Positions 24,961 through 33,814 of a stretch of 54,459 bases of DNA are shown in pieces. Location of the stretch: positions 1-54,459 of the forward strand of contig CAZWRV010000039.1 of NCBI GenBank assembly GCA_964636325.1, read 5' to 3'. A program made the position numbers and the translations under genes. Position 1 is the first letter of the stretch, and every line of letters begins with the position of its first letter. The notes beneath the pieces are model-generated. The model worked only from the letters and a program-made list of their open reading frames with translations. It made no database searches and was not told where the DNA came from. This DNA comes from CAZWRV01 sp964636325. Lineage in GTDB: Bacteria > Verrucomicrobiota > Lentisphaeria > Victivallales > GWF2-50-93.

Positions 24961-25522
24961 ATATCCTCAAGTCCCAGGCTTTGTCCTCATGTGGATGGAT
25001 AAGGCGCACACTGCACCGGTTAAACCCCTTGATAGCCTTGATGAAAGTCTTCCGCCGTGCCTGGACAAAATCCTTGTCCAGCTCCATCCTGTCCCTGACC
25101 TGCATATTCATGACCTTCTCGAAGCCGTTCCGATTTTTCCAGTATGGGCGCATCCGTTCATCGCACAGATAGACAACATACCTCCTCCCACGTCCGACGG
25201 GTATCCGGGCAAGTTTGAAGAAGTCGTTGAACAGATCCGCCGCCCGCTTGGTGGAGTTTATCCGGCTTTCCCTGTCGCGGTCATACTTGAACTCGATGAA
25301 GATGTCATGGCCCGGCTCTTCGCCTTTGATCCAGGTGTCAACTTCCTGGCTGCCGAGCTCTTTCACCGACGCCTCCATTACGACGTTGTAATGTTTCGCA
25401 GCGTTGTGCTGCATCAGGGCGAGATAGTAGGTGTAGCGGACGGCGTCCTCCTTCGTAGGCGAGGCGTGCTCGAAGCGCTCCTTGAGGAGGTTGATGAAAC
25501 TGCAGATTACGGCTTTGTCCAT
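24947..25522 (-). CDS. PD-(D/E)XK-like nuclease, accessory to the type III system
   Basis: A 191-residue protein. Glu50, Asp73 and E77-F-K79 (GHDIFIEFKYDR) form the E...D...ExK pattern of the PD-(D/E)XK nuclease fold, in the expected spacing after an N-terminal helix and a strand pair. Downstream there is a basic helical region (RRKTFIKAIKGF) and a final IRLIHPHEDK-like strand. I choose ATG 25522, because residues added by the GTG at 25585, which overlaps the mod stop as GTGA, look unlike protein. It follows mod in the same operon. Possible roles are extra endonuclease activity or an anti-phage nuclease keyed to the same methylation. Activity is inferred from motifs only. Confidence 0.6.
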   Translation of the reverse strand: MDKAVICSFINLLKERFEHASPTKEDAVRYTYYLALMQHNAAKHYNVVMEASVKELGSQEVDTWIKGEEPGHDIFIEFKYDRDRESRINSTKRAADLFNDFFKLARIPVGRGRRYVVYLCDERMRPYWKNRNGFEKVMNMQVRDRMELDKDFVQARRKTFIKAIKGFNRCSVRLIHPHEDKAWDLRIFEVL

Positions 25523-25581
25523 TTTGCATTCCCCAAGACTTGCGCACCGGTACGGGGGCGCACGTCCGCACCGGGCTTCCG

Positions 25582-28320
25582 TCACACCTTGAACACCTTC
25601 ATCACCTCGTCGCCGAGGTGGTTGATGACCTTTACGGCGATGCGGCCGGACTTCGGCTTGTCAAAGGGGCGGGAGGTGTCGCTGCGGAGCGTGGCCCAGG
25701 CGTCCTCGTTTATCTCGGCCTTCAGCGTGGTCTTGAGCGCCTTGTAGGGGTCGTTGGCGCCGAGGAAATAGGCGTGGCGGACGAAGAAGCTCTCGCCGTT
25801 GTAGTCGGTGTCGATGAACCAGCAGGCGATGCCCTCGGCGCCGTCGCTGCGGATTTCGCCGGTCTGCGGGTGGAAGACGTCGACGCCGTTCACCTTGACC
25901 GTGAGCATGCCGTCCTTTCCGGCCGTGAGGGTCACGTCCGGTTCTCCGAAGATGACGAAGAGGTTGCCCTTGCCGGTGTTCCTGAGGTCGCCGGCCATGT
26001 GGAGGTCGGCGTTCATGCGCGCCTTGAGGACCTGTATGCGCCCGAGCTTGCTGAACTCCGTCGCGTGCGCCTCGTAGTTGAAGGCGCAGGCAATGAGGAC
26101 GTCGAAGTTGGCGTCGCCGGCCTCCCGCGCGGCCTCCACCAGGTCGGGGCGCGTGACCGTGCCGAACTCCGGCCCGATGAAGACGCCCGCCCTCTTCGAC
26201 GCGCTGCCCTCCATGTAGCGTCCCTCGGCGCAGATGTAGCGGCCGGGCCAGGGGATGAGCGATGTGAATGCTATTCTGTCATCCTTGTGCGCCTGCTGGA
26301 CGCCGGATGTCCTGAGGTTGTCCAGTATCATTTTGACGAACTCCTGCTCTCCGCCGAAGCCGTCCTTGTGCTCCTTCACGCCGTCGATCAGTTCGTCGTC
26401 CTCGTCCACTCCGAGGACGCGGTGCGGCGAAAGGCTCTCGACGGTGAACGGTCCGGCGACGCGGACCGTCCTCTTGTCCTCGTAGGGCTTGTCGTAGAGG
26501 TATTCGAACTCGGCCTTCGCGGCTATCGAGGCATCTATCTCCTTCTGTCGGGCGATGCGTTTCTCCCACCATTCGGCGTGGAGCTTCTTCGCGTCCTTCG
26601 GCCACTTCTCGTCGGTCTCCCTGGGGATTTCCCATTCCTGCCAGTTCTTCTTGAGGTCTGCGTTCAGCTTTTCGCGCAACGGTTCCAGGACAGCCTGCCA
26701 TTTTTCCCAGATGACGTCTATCTCGACATTCTTAGAAAATGACTGCAACGTTATTTGCGGAACCCTTTCGTAGACGAATCCCTGCCGGATGTTGCCGAAC
26801 ACGGGCTGGCTGGAGGGCGCGGTCCGCGTGACTTCCGCCTCCTTGAGCTGGCCTTCCTTGGAATCGGCTAGCAGGTAATACGGATAGCGAGCGCCCATGA
26901 TGCGGGCTCGCGCCAACGCCAGCGCCACACGGGAAGTGTCAATCGTAATCCATCGGCGACCCCACTGTTCTGCGACATACGCAGTTGTCCCGGAGCCGCA
27001 GGTCGGATCAAGAACGAGATCGCCAGGGTCGGTGGCCAAGAGGAGGCAGCGTTGGATAACACTTGTCCCAGTCTGAACGACATATATTTTGGGGTCGTTT
27101 CTACTTTGAACACTTCCTCCAATATCAGCCCAGACATCAGATATTGAGGTAATGGGAGAATCTATCGCATATCGTTTAAAACGTACCGATTGCCCAGAAA
27201 TTTGCACCCTGCCTGAATGTGCTAATCGAGTTAATCCTGTTAGTGTTGTCTTCCACTGACGGCCAGGTGGTGTTGGAAAATCTTTACCGCAATAATTAAA
27301 GGTATAAATACACGATGCGACGTTATTGTTCTGACCACTAAGATCACTTAGGGTAAATAGATTACCTAGTTCGTCCTTCTGGTAATGGCTGTCCGACTCA
27401 GCCTGCTCCAATTTATCAAAATAAAGACGTCGAAATTTAACTTTCCCTTTGTCTTTGGAATACCAGAGCATGAAGTCCTGAGTCCCAGCGAGAAGAGTTG
27501 AACCGAGTCCACTGGTTTTATTGACTGATATTTGAGAAATGAAGTTCGTGTCCCCGAACACCTCGTCCATCAGCGCCCGGACGCGGTGGACGTTCTCATC
27601 GCCTATCTGGACGAATATGGATCCGGAGTCTGTGAGGAGGTCGCGGCAGACTGTGAGCCGGTCGCGGAGGTATGTGAGATAGCTGTGGACGCCGTCGCGC
27701 CAGGTGTCGCGGAATGCCTTGACCTGCTCGGGCTCGCGGGTGATGTGGTCGGTCTGGCCGTCCTTGACGTCGCGGCTGGTGGTGGACCACTGGAAGTTGG
27801 AGTTGAACTTGATGCCGTATGGCGGGTCGAAGTAGATGCACTGGACCTTTCCGCGCAGTCCTTCGCGCTCGGCCAGCGAGGCCATGACGTGGAGGCTGTC
27901 GCCGAGTATCATCCTGTTGGACCAGTGTGCGTCGTGCTGGTAGAAGTCGGTCTTGTCGACGTTGTCGGGGATTCCGTTGAAGTCGGCGAATAGGTCGGGC
28001 TGCTGGTCTGCGGATTTCGCATCCGCCTTGCTCCGGCGCAGGAGGTCGTCTATGAGGACCTTGGGATGGACCTTCTCCTGTATATACAGCGGCGGCGCGT
28101 GGACGACGAGGTCGGACCAGTCCTGCTCGTCCTTGCCGCGCCAGACGAGCTGGGGGTCGAGGTCGCGGTTGCGGCGCTTGTATGCGAGCCGGACGGGGTT
28201 CTGCTCCTCCTTGCGCATGACGGCCTGGTATTCGGCGGTGGGGATGTTCTTGCGGGTGTCCGAGTCGTGCTTGATCGCCTCGACGTTCTTGCCGGAACCT
28301 ATCAGCTTCTTCTTGGGCAT
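25582..28320 (-). CDS. mod: Type III DNA methyltransferase (Mod subunit)
   Basis: A 912-residue beta-class adenine methyltransferase. Catalytic motif IV is FDPPYGIKFN (about residue 165) and the SAM-binding motif I is LDPTCGSGTT (about residue 435), in beta-class order with the target-recognition domain between them. An N-terminal extension of about 130 residues and a long C-terminal region (about 480-912) match large type III Mod proteins, which form the recognition core for Res. Bases about 27060-27545, coding the recognition domain, are clearly AT-richer than either flank, a sign of domain swapping. ATG at 28320. The reaction is N6-adenine methylation at an asymmetric site, specificity unknown. 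Confidence 0.93.
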   Translation of the reverse strand: MPKKKLIGSGKNVEAIKHDSDTRKNIPTAEYQAVMRKEEQNPVRLAYKRRNRDLDPQLVWRGKDEQDWSDLVVHAPPLYIQEKVHPKVLIDDLLRRSKADAKSADQQPDLFADFNGIPDNVDKTDFYQHDAHWSNRMILGDSLHVMASLAEREGLRGKVQCIYFDPPYGIKFNSNFQWSTTSRDVKDGQTDHITREPEQVKAFRDTWRDGVHSYLTYLRDRLTVCRDLLTDSGSIFVQIGDENVHRVRALMDEVFGDTNFISQISVNKTSGLGSTLLAGTQDFMLWYSKDKGKVKFRRLYFDKLEQAESDSHYQKDELGNLFTLSDLSGQNNNVASCIYTFNYCGKDFPTPPGRQWKTTLTGLTRLAHSGRVQISGQSVRFKRYAIDSPITSISDVWADIGGSVQSRNDPKIYVVQTGTSVIQRCLLLATDPGDLVLDPTCGSGTTAYVAEQWGRRWITIDTSRVALALARARIMGARYPYYLLADSKEGQLKEAEVTRTAPSSQPVFGNIRQGFVYERVPQITLQSFSKNVEIDVIWEKWQAVLEPLREKLNADLKKNWQEWEIPRETDEKWPKDAKKLHAEWWEKRIARQKEIDASIAAKAEFEYLYDKPYEDKRTVRVAGPFTVESLSPHRVLGVDEDDELIDGVKEHKDGFGGEQEFVKMILDNLRTSGVQQAHKDDRIAFTSLIPWPGRYICAEGRYMEGSASKRAGVFIGPEFGTVTRPDLVEAAREAGDANFDVLIACAFNYEAHATEFSKLGRIQVLKARMNADLHMAGDLRNTGKGNLFVIFGEPDVTLTAGKDGMLTVKVNGVDVFHPQTGEIRSDGAEGIACWFIDTDYNGESFFVRHAYFLGANDPYKALKTTLKAEINEDAWATLRSDTSRPFDKPKSGRIAVKVINHLGDEVMKVFKV

Positions 28321-28337
28321 ATATCATCCTTCAGTTT

Positions 28338-28456
28338 AACCACGAACTACACGAACTACACGAAAATGCCGGACGCTTTTCCGGACAAGGAGACGGCCGG
28401 CCACCCCTGCGGAATCGGAAGATTCCGATGAGAAATCGGAAGATTATCGGAAGATT
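28338..28456. repeat. Short tandem repeats between mod and the DUF4062 gene
   Basis: Two types occur in this spacer. ACGAACTAC is repeated within 28338-28364. ATCGGAAGATT occurs three times (28414-28424, 28435-28445, 28446-28456), the last copy touching the stop of the upstream gene. They break the tight gene packing of the operon and may be an insertion scar. Confidence 0.55.
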
Positions 28457-30006
28457 CACCCGGCACCTCCGCCTTGAGTGAGGACATACTTCGAGGCAGG
28501 TCCGCGCCCTTGGCGGACAAGTATATTAAGCCTTGCCAAATCCTTCAGGTCGCGGTTGGCGGTGTCGTAGGTGACTCCGAGGTTCTTGACCATCCAGCCG
28601 CTTGATACGGAGCCGGAATCCAGTACTTCCGCCAATGCCTTCTTCTGCCGTTCATTCAGCTGCGCCTCGACGGCCGGCGTCACAAGCGGCGCCCCTTCTG
28701 GCGCCCGGAGCCGTTCGATATTGTCGGCGGGGCCGGGGAACGTGACCTGGAAATATCCGGTGTCGGCGCCGAGGAGCGGCTGGTCCAGTCCGTGGTTGAG
28801 CATCTGGTCGCGCATCCGGCGGAAGCCGCTGCCGCGCTCCTCGATGCGATGGAAATACGAGAGGCACTGGGCGAGGACGGGGTTGCGGGAGCACGGGCGG
28901 TACTTCCCCTTCCTGAGGACTGCAAGAGTGATCGGGGCCGGAGGCAGTCCGGGGCTGGATACGACAACGCGGTCGTAGAACACTTCGAGCATTATCTTGC
29001 GCCCGGCGTCCTCGTACATGCGGTGGGCGACGGCGTTGACGAGCGCCTCCCTGAGCGCCTCGGCGGGATATTCGTCCATGCGTATCCGGTTCAGGCCTAC
29101 GACTCGCATCGGGTGGCGCGTGTTCCTGTCTATGAACACGAGCGCCCGGTCTATGGAAAGCGGCATGGGCAGGCGTATGTCCTCATGGTCGCGGGGTTCG
29201 CCGTCCGGCTCGGTCCCTTTGTATGCGTCCGCGAGGATCCTGCACTGCGGGAAGACTGCGGACGGATCCTTGGCCAGCAGGACGATGCCTGCGGCGGTGG
29301 CGTAGTCCTCGCCGGAATCGGAGTCGTGCCAGACGAGGCCGCGCATGAAGGCGCCGGAAAGCAGATCCTCATCCGATATATCCCCCGGCTTCCTGTTGTC
29401 GGCGGCGGCGACCAGGCGACGGGCGACGGAATGGTCGAGGTTACGCCATGCTATCCGCGTCAGAGGCTTCGACTCGAATGCGGAGGTGGCCTCGATGGTC
29501 TGCTGCGCAATCTCCTCCTCGTCGCTCGACGGGGCGATCCCGAAGCGGTCCGCCAGGAGCTTCACCAGTGCGGCCCGGACTTCCTTCTGCAGCTGGATGA
29601 CGTTACCGAACCTTTTATACTTGGGGCCGTCACCGTCAAGCTCCTTCAGAAGCGCGTCAGTCCCCGGCTCCCGCTTCACGTGGCGTTCGCCTTTTATGAA
29701 GGCGAGGACGGGGAGCTTGTTCTCTTTCGCCCTGCGGTATTCGGCGTGGGTTATCGAAAGCTCGCCGACGAGCGTGCCGTACTGGTTTCCGACAATCAGC
29801 ACATAGACCTGGCATCCGTCAAGGGACTTGAGGCATCCTTCTAGGGCTTTGTCGGGTGACGCCGGCTCGAACTCGTAGAGCACCGGCGAACAATGCGCCG
29901 CAAGGAAATGGTCGGTGTTAATAAGGTTCTGTACGATAAGGCGCTCGTCCTCCAGCTCCTTCTGTACGCTGCTGACGAAGACCTTCAGCTTTGCCATCTG
30001 CGCCAT
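28456..30006 (-). CDS. DUF4062 / RecG-C-like HATPase / winged-helix protein inside the type III operon
   Basis: A 516-residue three-part protein. Residues 5-100 are a DUF4062 domain (KVFVSSVQKELEDER...VYVLIVGNQYG...HAEYRRA), a TIR-like Rossmann fold found in STAND and defence proteins. Residues 155-440 match the RecG-related ATPase region (PF13749-like): a divergent core then EALREALVNAVAHR, VVVSSPGLPP and the motif ERGSGFRRM. Residues 455-510 are a winged helix (NERQKKALAEVL...SGWMVKNLGVTYDTANRDL). Usually an AlbA_2 domain precedes this ATPase; here DUF4062 stands in its place. The ATG lies 2 nt after the res stop, so it is coupled. A regulator or second-line effector of the restriction system is inferred. 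Confidence 0.8.
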   Translation of the reverse strand: MAQMAKLKVFVSSVQKELEDERLIVQNLINTDHFLAAHCSPVLYEFEPASPDKALEGCLKSLDGCQVYVLIVGNQYGTLVGELSITHAEYRRAKENKLPVLAFIKGERHVKREPGTDALLKELDGDGPKYKRFGNVIQLQKEVRAALVKLLADRFGIAPSSDEEEIAQQTIEATSAFESKPLTRIAWRNLDHSVARRLVAAADNRKPGDISDEDLLSGAFMRGLVWHDSDSGEDYATAAGIVLLAKDPSAVFPQCRILADAYKGTEPDGEPRDHEDIRLPMPLSIDRALVFIDRNTRHPMRVVGLNRIRMDEYPAEALREALVNAVAHRMYEDAGRKIMLEVFYDRVVVSSPGLPPAPITLAVLRKGKYRPCSRNPVLAQCLSYFHRIEERGSGFRRMRDQMLNHGLDQPLLGADTGYFQVTFPGPADNIERLRAPEGAPLVTPAVEAQLNERQKKALAEVLDSGSVSSGWMVKNLGVTYDTANRDLKDLARLNILVRQGRGPASKYVLTQGGGAG

Positions 30007-30008
30007 TT

Positions 30009-33000
30009 TCAGTCCCTTCCCTTTGCGGCCTTTTCGAGCATCCTGCCGAAATCTGCCTCTATCTTCTTCCGGAAGTCGGCCTCGATCTGGTACACCTCGG
30101 TGAACTCGGCGAAGGCCCAGCGTCCGAACCGGCGGTGGTTGTTGACGCCGGGGATCCAGTACGTGTCCATGGTGGACTTCTTCTCCTTGGCGTCCTCGCG
30201 GCGGTAGCCCTTGATTTCGACTATGAGATGCAGGAGGTCGTTGTCGCCGCGCCCGTCGTCCACCAGGACGATGAAGTCCGGAAGGTATCTGCGGTTCTCG
30301 GACGCGTAGCGGTAGGGGACCTCCAGCCCGAGGTTGTGGTTCTTGACGTAGGACTTCACGCGGGGGTGCGCCTCGGCCACGCGGCAGAACTCCGCCTCCC
30401 AGTCGCTGTCGAGGATCACCCAGTTGACGTGGCAGCGGTTCGCGGCGGTCTCCCAGCGCGACTCCCTGGACGTAGTGAAATTGACATGCATGGTCGAACC
30501 GGTAGGGTTGTACGGATCGAGGACGGCCTTGATGGGGCGCTTCCCTATGAACGCACGAGTTATTCCGGCGTTGATTCGTTCGCAGGCGATGTCCGCGAGC
30601 GTCTTGTATTTCAGCTGCGCCGGATATGTTCCGCCCTTGCAGACGAGGCATGTGTCGAGCCACAGCCGGGCGATGCGCTTGAGCTGGCCGAACAAATGGA
30701 GCTGGAGTTCGCCGTTGGCGTCGTGGAACCTGCTGACCAGGAGGTGGGATGTCAGCTCGTAGAGCACCTGCGACGGCCGGACGCCGCCCGTGTGGACAAG
30801 GTTGAGGTCGACCGCCTCGCCGATGATTCCGGAGTTGCGCGTCTCGGTGGCGCCGACAAGGTCGGGGGTCAGCTCGAAGACCGAGTCCTCGTTGAACACG
30901 GCGGTGAGCCGGTCCTCGGGAAGCTCGACGCGGTAGCCCTGGACGCGGGGGAACTGGATCTCCAGCCGGTCGCGGTCGGGGCGGACGGCCTTGACCTGTA
31001 TTGTCTCGCGCGGCGGCTGGGGCGGTGCTACCACCGGCTTGGCGGTGAAGTCGAAGGGGATGCCGAGGACGTCGGCGTATTCGACGTTGAACAGCTTCTC
31101 CTCGTTGAGCTCGTAGGACTGGCGGCGGAGCGCCCGGCCTATCACCTGCTCGCAGAGGAGCTGCGTGCCGAACGCGCGGACGCCGAGGACGTGGGTGACG
31201 GTGTTCGCGTCCCACCCCTCCGTCAGCATGGACACGGAGACGACGCAGCGGATGGAGTCGCCCAGCCTGCCAAGCTTGCCGACGGTGTTCATGACCTCCC
31301 TGAGCAGATCCTGGTCGGTGATCTTGTCGGCCATGCTCCTGTCGCCGGTACGCTCTATAATCTCCCGGCGGAACCGGTCTATCTCGTCGGACGCCATGCT
31401 GCGGAAGTTGTCGTCCAGGGCGTCCCCGGACTCGAGCTGCTCGCTGTCGATGAGGAGGGTACGGGGACGCGGAAGGGGATTGCCGTGCTCGTCGAAGTTC
31501 CTGAAGAGTTCGAGCCTGCCGTTCACGACCCTCTCGGAACCGTCCTCGTTGCTCTGGACGAATCCCGATATGTAGTCGTAGACCAGCTTGGATATCGAGG
31601 TGTTCTGGCAGACTACGATGAAGCACGGCGGCACATGGATGCCGGCGTCCTCCCAAAGCTTGTAGGTCTTGGCGTAGTGGCCGTAGAGCGCTTCGAGCGC
31701 GGTCTGGAGCTGCGGCGGCAGGTCGAGGGGGTTGAGCGAGCCGCTCTTGTCGCGGCCCTTCCTCGGCATCTTCTTCCGGATGTGCTCCCAGAGGTTCCTG
31801 AACATCGGCATCTCGTTGCCGGGGATGTTGTCGGCGACCGGCACACGGGGCAGCTTCACGATGCCGCACTCGATGGCGTCCATCAGCGAGAAGTCGCTCA
31901 TCGTCCAGGGGAACAGCGTCCCCTCCGCGTAGCCGGAGCCGCGAAGGAAGAACGGGGTCGCGGAGAGGTCCACCACATGCGCCAGGCCCAGCTTGCGGTT
32001 CACGGCCTCGAGCCCGGAAATCCAGAGCCGGGCGGCCTCGTTGTTGTGCTCCGCCTCCTTCTTCTCGTCCGGCTTAAGATCGCCCCCGTCCTCCTCGACC
32101 GGTTTTTCACGGTAGCAGTGGTGGGCCTCGTCGTTGATGGCGAATATGTTCTTCATGCCCATCAGCTCGCCCATGACGCGCTGGAGCATCTGGCCTTCCG
32201 TCTCCAGCGTCTTCAGCTCCCCCCCGCGCCCCTGCAGGAGCGAGCGGCCGCCCTTGGACAGCTCCATGCGCTCGCGCATCTTGAAGGCGTGGAAGTTGGT
32301 GATGACTATCTTGGCCCTCTTCACGTCCTCGAGCATGTCGTTCGGGATGAGCTCGCGGGTGGTGAAATAGCTGTCAGGGTCGCTGGGCTGGAGCACGCGC
32401 AGGCGGTCGCGGATGGTGATGCCCGGAGTGACAACCAGGAAGCCGCGCGTGAACTTTTTGCTGCCGGGCCTGCGGACGGCGTTGACCGTCTGCCAGGCGA
32501 TGAGCATCGCCATGACGGTCGTCTTGCCTGCGCCTGTGGCGAGCTTCAGCGCCAGGCGCACCAGCTCCGGGTTCGCGTTCCTGCTGGCGTTGGCGATATG
32601 GTCCAGGAAGCCCTTGCCAGTCTTCCCAATCTCGGGGGCGACTTCGGTAAGCCAGATGACGGTCTCGACGGCCTCGATCTGGCAGAAGAACGGGCGGATC
32701 CCGCTGAAGTTGTGATGACGCCAATGGTTGAGCAGCCTTGCGGTTTCAGGTGTGACATGCCATGTGCCCGGATCCTTTAAGCTTCTCCACTTGTCGAGCT
32801 CGCCGCGGACGGAGTTTATCATGGCCGTGAGCTCGTACTGCTGCTCCTTGGTCGACAAGCCGTGGCCCTCGTCGAAGACGAACACTTCCTGCTCCGCCTG
32901 GCTTTTCCGCTTCTTCGGCGTCGGTATCGGGGTGATGAACTCGGCCCGGCGGCGGCACTCGACAATCCTCTGCGTCGGCTGGCCGCCCTTGTCCAGCTCC

Positions 33001-33065
33001 CAGTGACGGGAGGGATACTCGTATGGGGAGTTCAGGATGGGCTTTTCAAAAAAACGGTCAGTCAT
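30009..33065 (-). CDS. res: Type III restriction enzyme, helicase-endonuclease subunit (Res)
   Basis: A 1018-residue SF2 helicase with a nuclease tail. Walker A is KLATGAGKTT (about residue 175) and the DEAH box is INDEAHHCY (about residue 310). Helicase motif VI lies in CEQVIGRALRR. The C-terminal PD-(D/E)XK nuclease has LPDFIVLVDD (about 930) and LIVEIKGYR (about 950). ATG at 33065 has GAGGTCGCC before it; an upstream start at 33128 is possible but adds unlike residues. Res translocates or slides from Mod-bound sites and cuts when two head-to-head sites are engaged, as known for the family. It is the first gene of a minus-strand operon: res, DUF4062 protein, mod, PD-(D/E)XK protein. The usual order is mod then res, so the order here is uncommon. 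Confidence 0.93.
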   Translation of the reverse strand: MTDRFFEKPILNSPYEYPSRHWELDKGGQPTQRIVECRRRAEFITPIPTPKKRKSQAEQEVFVFDEGHGLSTKEQQYELTAMINSVRGELDKWRSLKDPGTWHVTPETARLLNHWRHHNFSGIRPFFCQIEAVETVIWLTEVAPEIGKTGKGFLDHIANASRNANPELVRLALKLATGAGKTTVMAMLIAWQTVNAVRRPGSKKFTRGFLVVTPGITIRDRLRVLQPSDPDSYFTTRELIPNDMLEDVKRAKIVITNFHAFKMRERMELSKGGRSLLQGRGGELKTLETEGQMLQRVMGELMGMKNIFAINDEAHHCYREKPVEEDGGDLKPDEKKEAEHNNEAARLWISGLEAVNRKLGLAHVVDLSATPFFLRGSGYAEGTLFPWTMSDFSLMDAIECGIVKLPRVPVADNIPGNEMPMFRNLWEHIRKKMPRKGRDKSGSLNPLDLPPQLQTALEALYGHYAKTYKLWEDAGIHVPPCFIVVCQNTSISKLVYDYISGFVQSNEDGSERVVNGRLELFRNFDEHGNPLPRPRTLLIDSEQLESGDALDDNFRSMASDEIDRFRREIIERTGDRSMADKITDQDLLREVMNTVGKLGRLGDSIRCVVSVSMLTEGWDANTVTHVLGVRAFGTQLLCEQVIGRALRRQSYELNEEKLFNVEYADVLGIPFDFTAKPVVAPPQPPRETIQVKAVRPDRDRLEIQFPRVQGYRVELPEDRLTAVFNEDSVFELTPDLVGATETRNSGIIGEAVDLNLVHTGGVRPSQVLYELTSHLLVSRFHDANGELQLHLFGQLKRIARLWLDTCLVCKGGTYPAQLKYKTLADIACERINAGITRAFIGKRPIKAVLDPYNPTGSTMHVNFTTSRESRWETAANRCHVNWVILDSDWEAEFCRVAEAHPRVKSYVKNHNLGLEVPYRYASENRRYLPDFIVLVDDGRGDNDLLHLIVEIKGYRREDAKEKKSTMDTYWIPGVNNHRRFGRWAFAEFTEVYQIEADFRKKIEADFGRMLEKAAKGRD

Positions 33066-33480
33066 GGCGACCTCGTCCTGCCGCCGCATGCGGCGGAAAT
33101 TCTTGCTTTCTGGAAAACGTAAACTCACCGGCTAATCTAACAAGCCATCACGTTTTTTCAACGCACGGAACACCGAAAGATCTGCTCGTTCCTGTTGCTG
33201 TCATGCCACTAAATAAATATGGCGGACTAGGACATTTTGCGTCCATGCCCCGAGCTGCTTTCAAGGGCTACCCGATATAAACTGACACGGTTATCCGCAG
33301 CTACTTGCTTTCCCGCCTTCAGTCGTTATCTTTTAATTTCAGCGGCATGGGCATTGGGCCTGATAGTCCGTCGTGACATAGGACAGAGCAGTACGATAGT
33401 TAAAATTTAATCCGTAATCTCGGCAGTCGTTTTAATCTGAAAACTGGTAATTTTCTCTGGAAAAGAAACGATGTCGGAGG
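33066..33480. other. Gap upstream of res
   Basis: About 415 bp, AT-richer than its flanks, with no gene. It should contain the res promoter on the minus strand; TTGAAA near 33265 has a weak minus-10 downstream. Nothing else can be supported. Confidence 0.35.
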
Positions 33481-33588
33481 TTGCGCCCACCTTTGGGCGC
33501 TAAAGGCGGCCGAGTCCGGCAAGGGCGAGGCTCCGCCCCCGAACCAGTGAACAATCTGCCGCGCCTGCAGCCCACAGGCGCTTTTTTT
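33481..33588 (+). ncRNA. Candidate small RNA or attenuator ending in an intrinsic terminator
   Basis: Three successive hairpins: GCGCCC/GGGCGC (33483-33500), GGGCG/CGCCC (33523-33538) and a terminator. No plus-strand gene lies upstream, so the terminator needs its own transcript. The T-run ends 5 bp before the ATG of a 61-residue membrane protein gene. Either a small RNA ends here or the leader controls the gene by attenuation. Confidence 0.45.
33561..33588 (+). terminator. Intrinsic terminator
   Basis: GCGCCTG (33561-33567), a 7-nt loop and CAGGCGC (33575-33581) are followed by seven T residues (33582-33588). A textbook plus-strand terminator. Confidence 0.75.
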
Positions 33589-33593
33589 AGCCC

Positions 33594-33779
33594 ATGACTG
33601 ACAGGATCTTCCAGCTCTGCGTCGACCTGCTCGTATGGCTCGCCCGCCTCCTGGGCACCAGCTACGAGGTGGTGAACGTCTGGATATTCTGCGTGATATG
33701 GCCTATCTTCACCCTGTTGCTAGTCGGAATAGTCGTCTGGCAGTATTGGACAATCCGGAAGCTCAGGCGCAAGGGCTAA
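33594..33779 (+). CDS. Small membrane protein, 61 aa
   Basis: Two hydrophobic segments: a moderate N-terminal one (IFQLCVDLLVWLARLLG) and a strong one (IFCVIWPIFTLLLVGIVVW). A basic end follows (RKLRRKG). It resembles small, unnamed membrane proteins with an INVWIFCVIWP-type motif, recalled from memory only. The ATG lies 5 bp after a terminator T-run and has no Shine-Dalgarno, which is odd. It converges with the lipoprotein gene on the other strand. Function unknown; association with the island's membrane group is by position. Confidence 0.6.
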   Translation: MTDRIFQLCVDLLVWLARLLGTSYEVVNVWIFCVIWPIFTLLLVGIVVWQYWTIRKLRRKG

Positions 33780-33814
33780 AAAAAAGCCGGACGCTTCCGA
33801 ATCCAGCCCCTAAG

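Noticed and set aside
30007..31869. Upstream extension of the DUF4062 gene frame into res
   Set aside because: The extra part is Arg/Pro-rich shadow sequence; the DUF4062 domain begins directly at ATG 30006.
29991..32780. Long open frame on the plus strand opposite res
   Set aside because: It is a shadow of the GC-rich res gene, with Val/Glu/Ala-skewed composition and no domains. The same holds for long antisense frames opposite the FAD oxidoreductase, mod and gene B.
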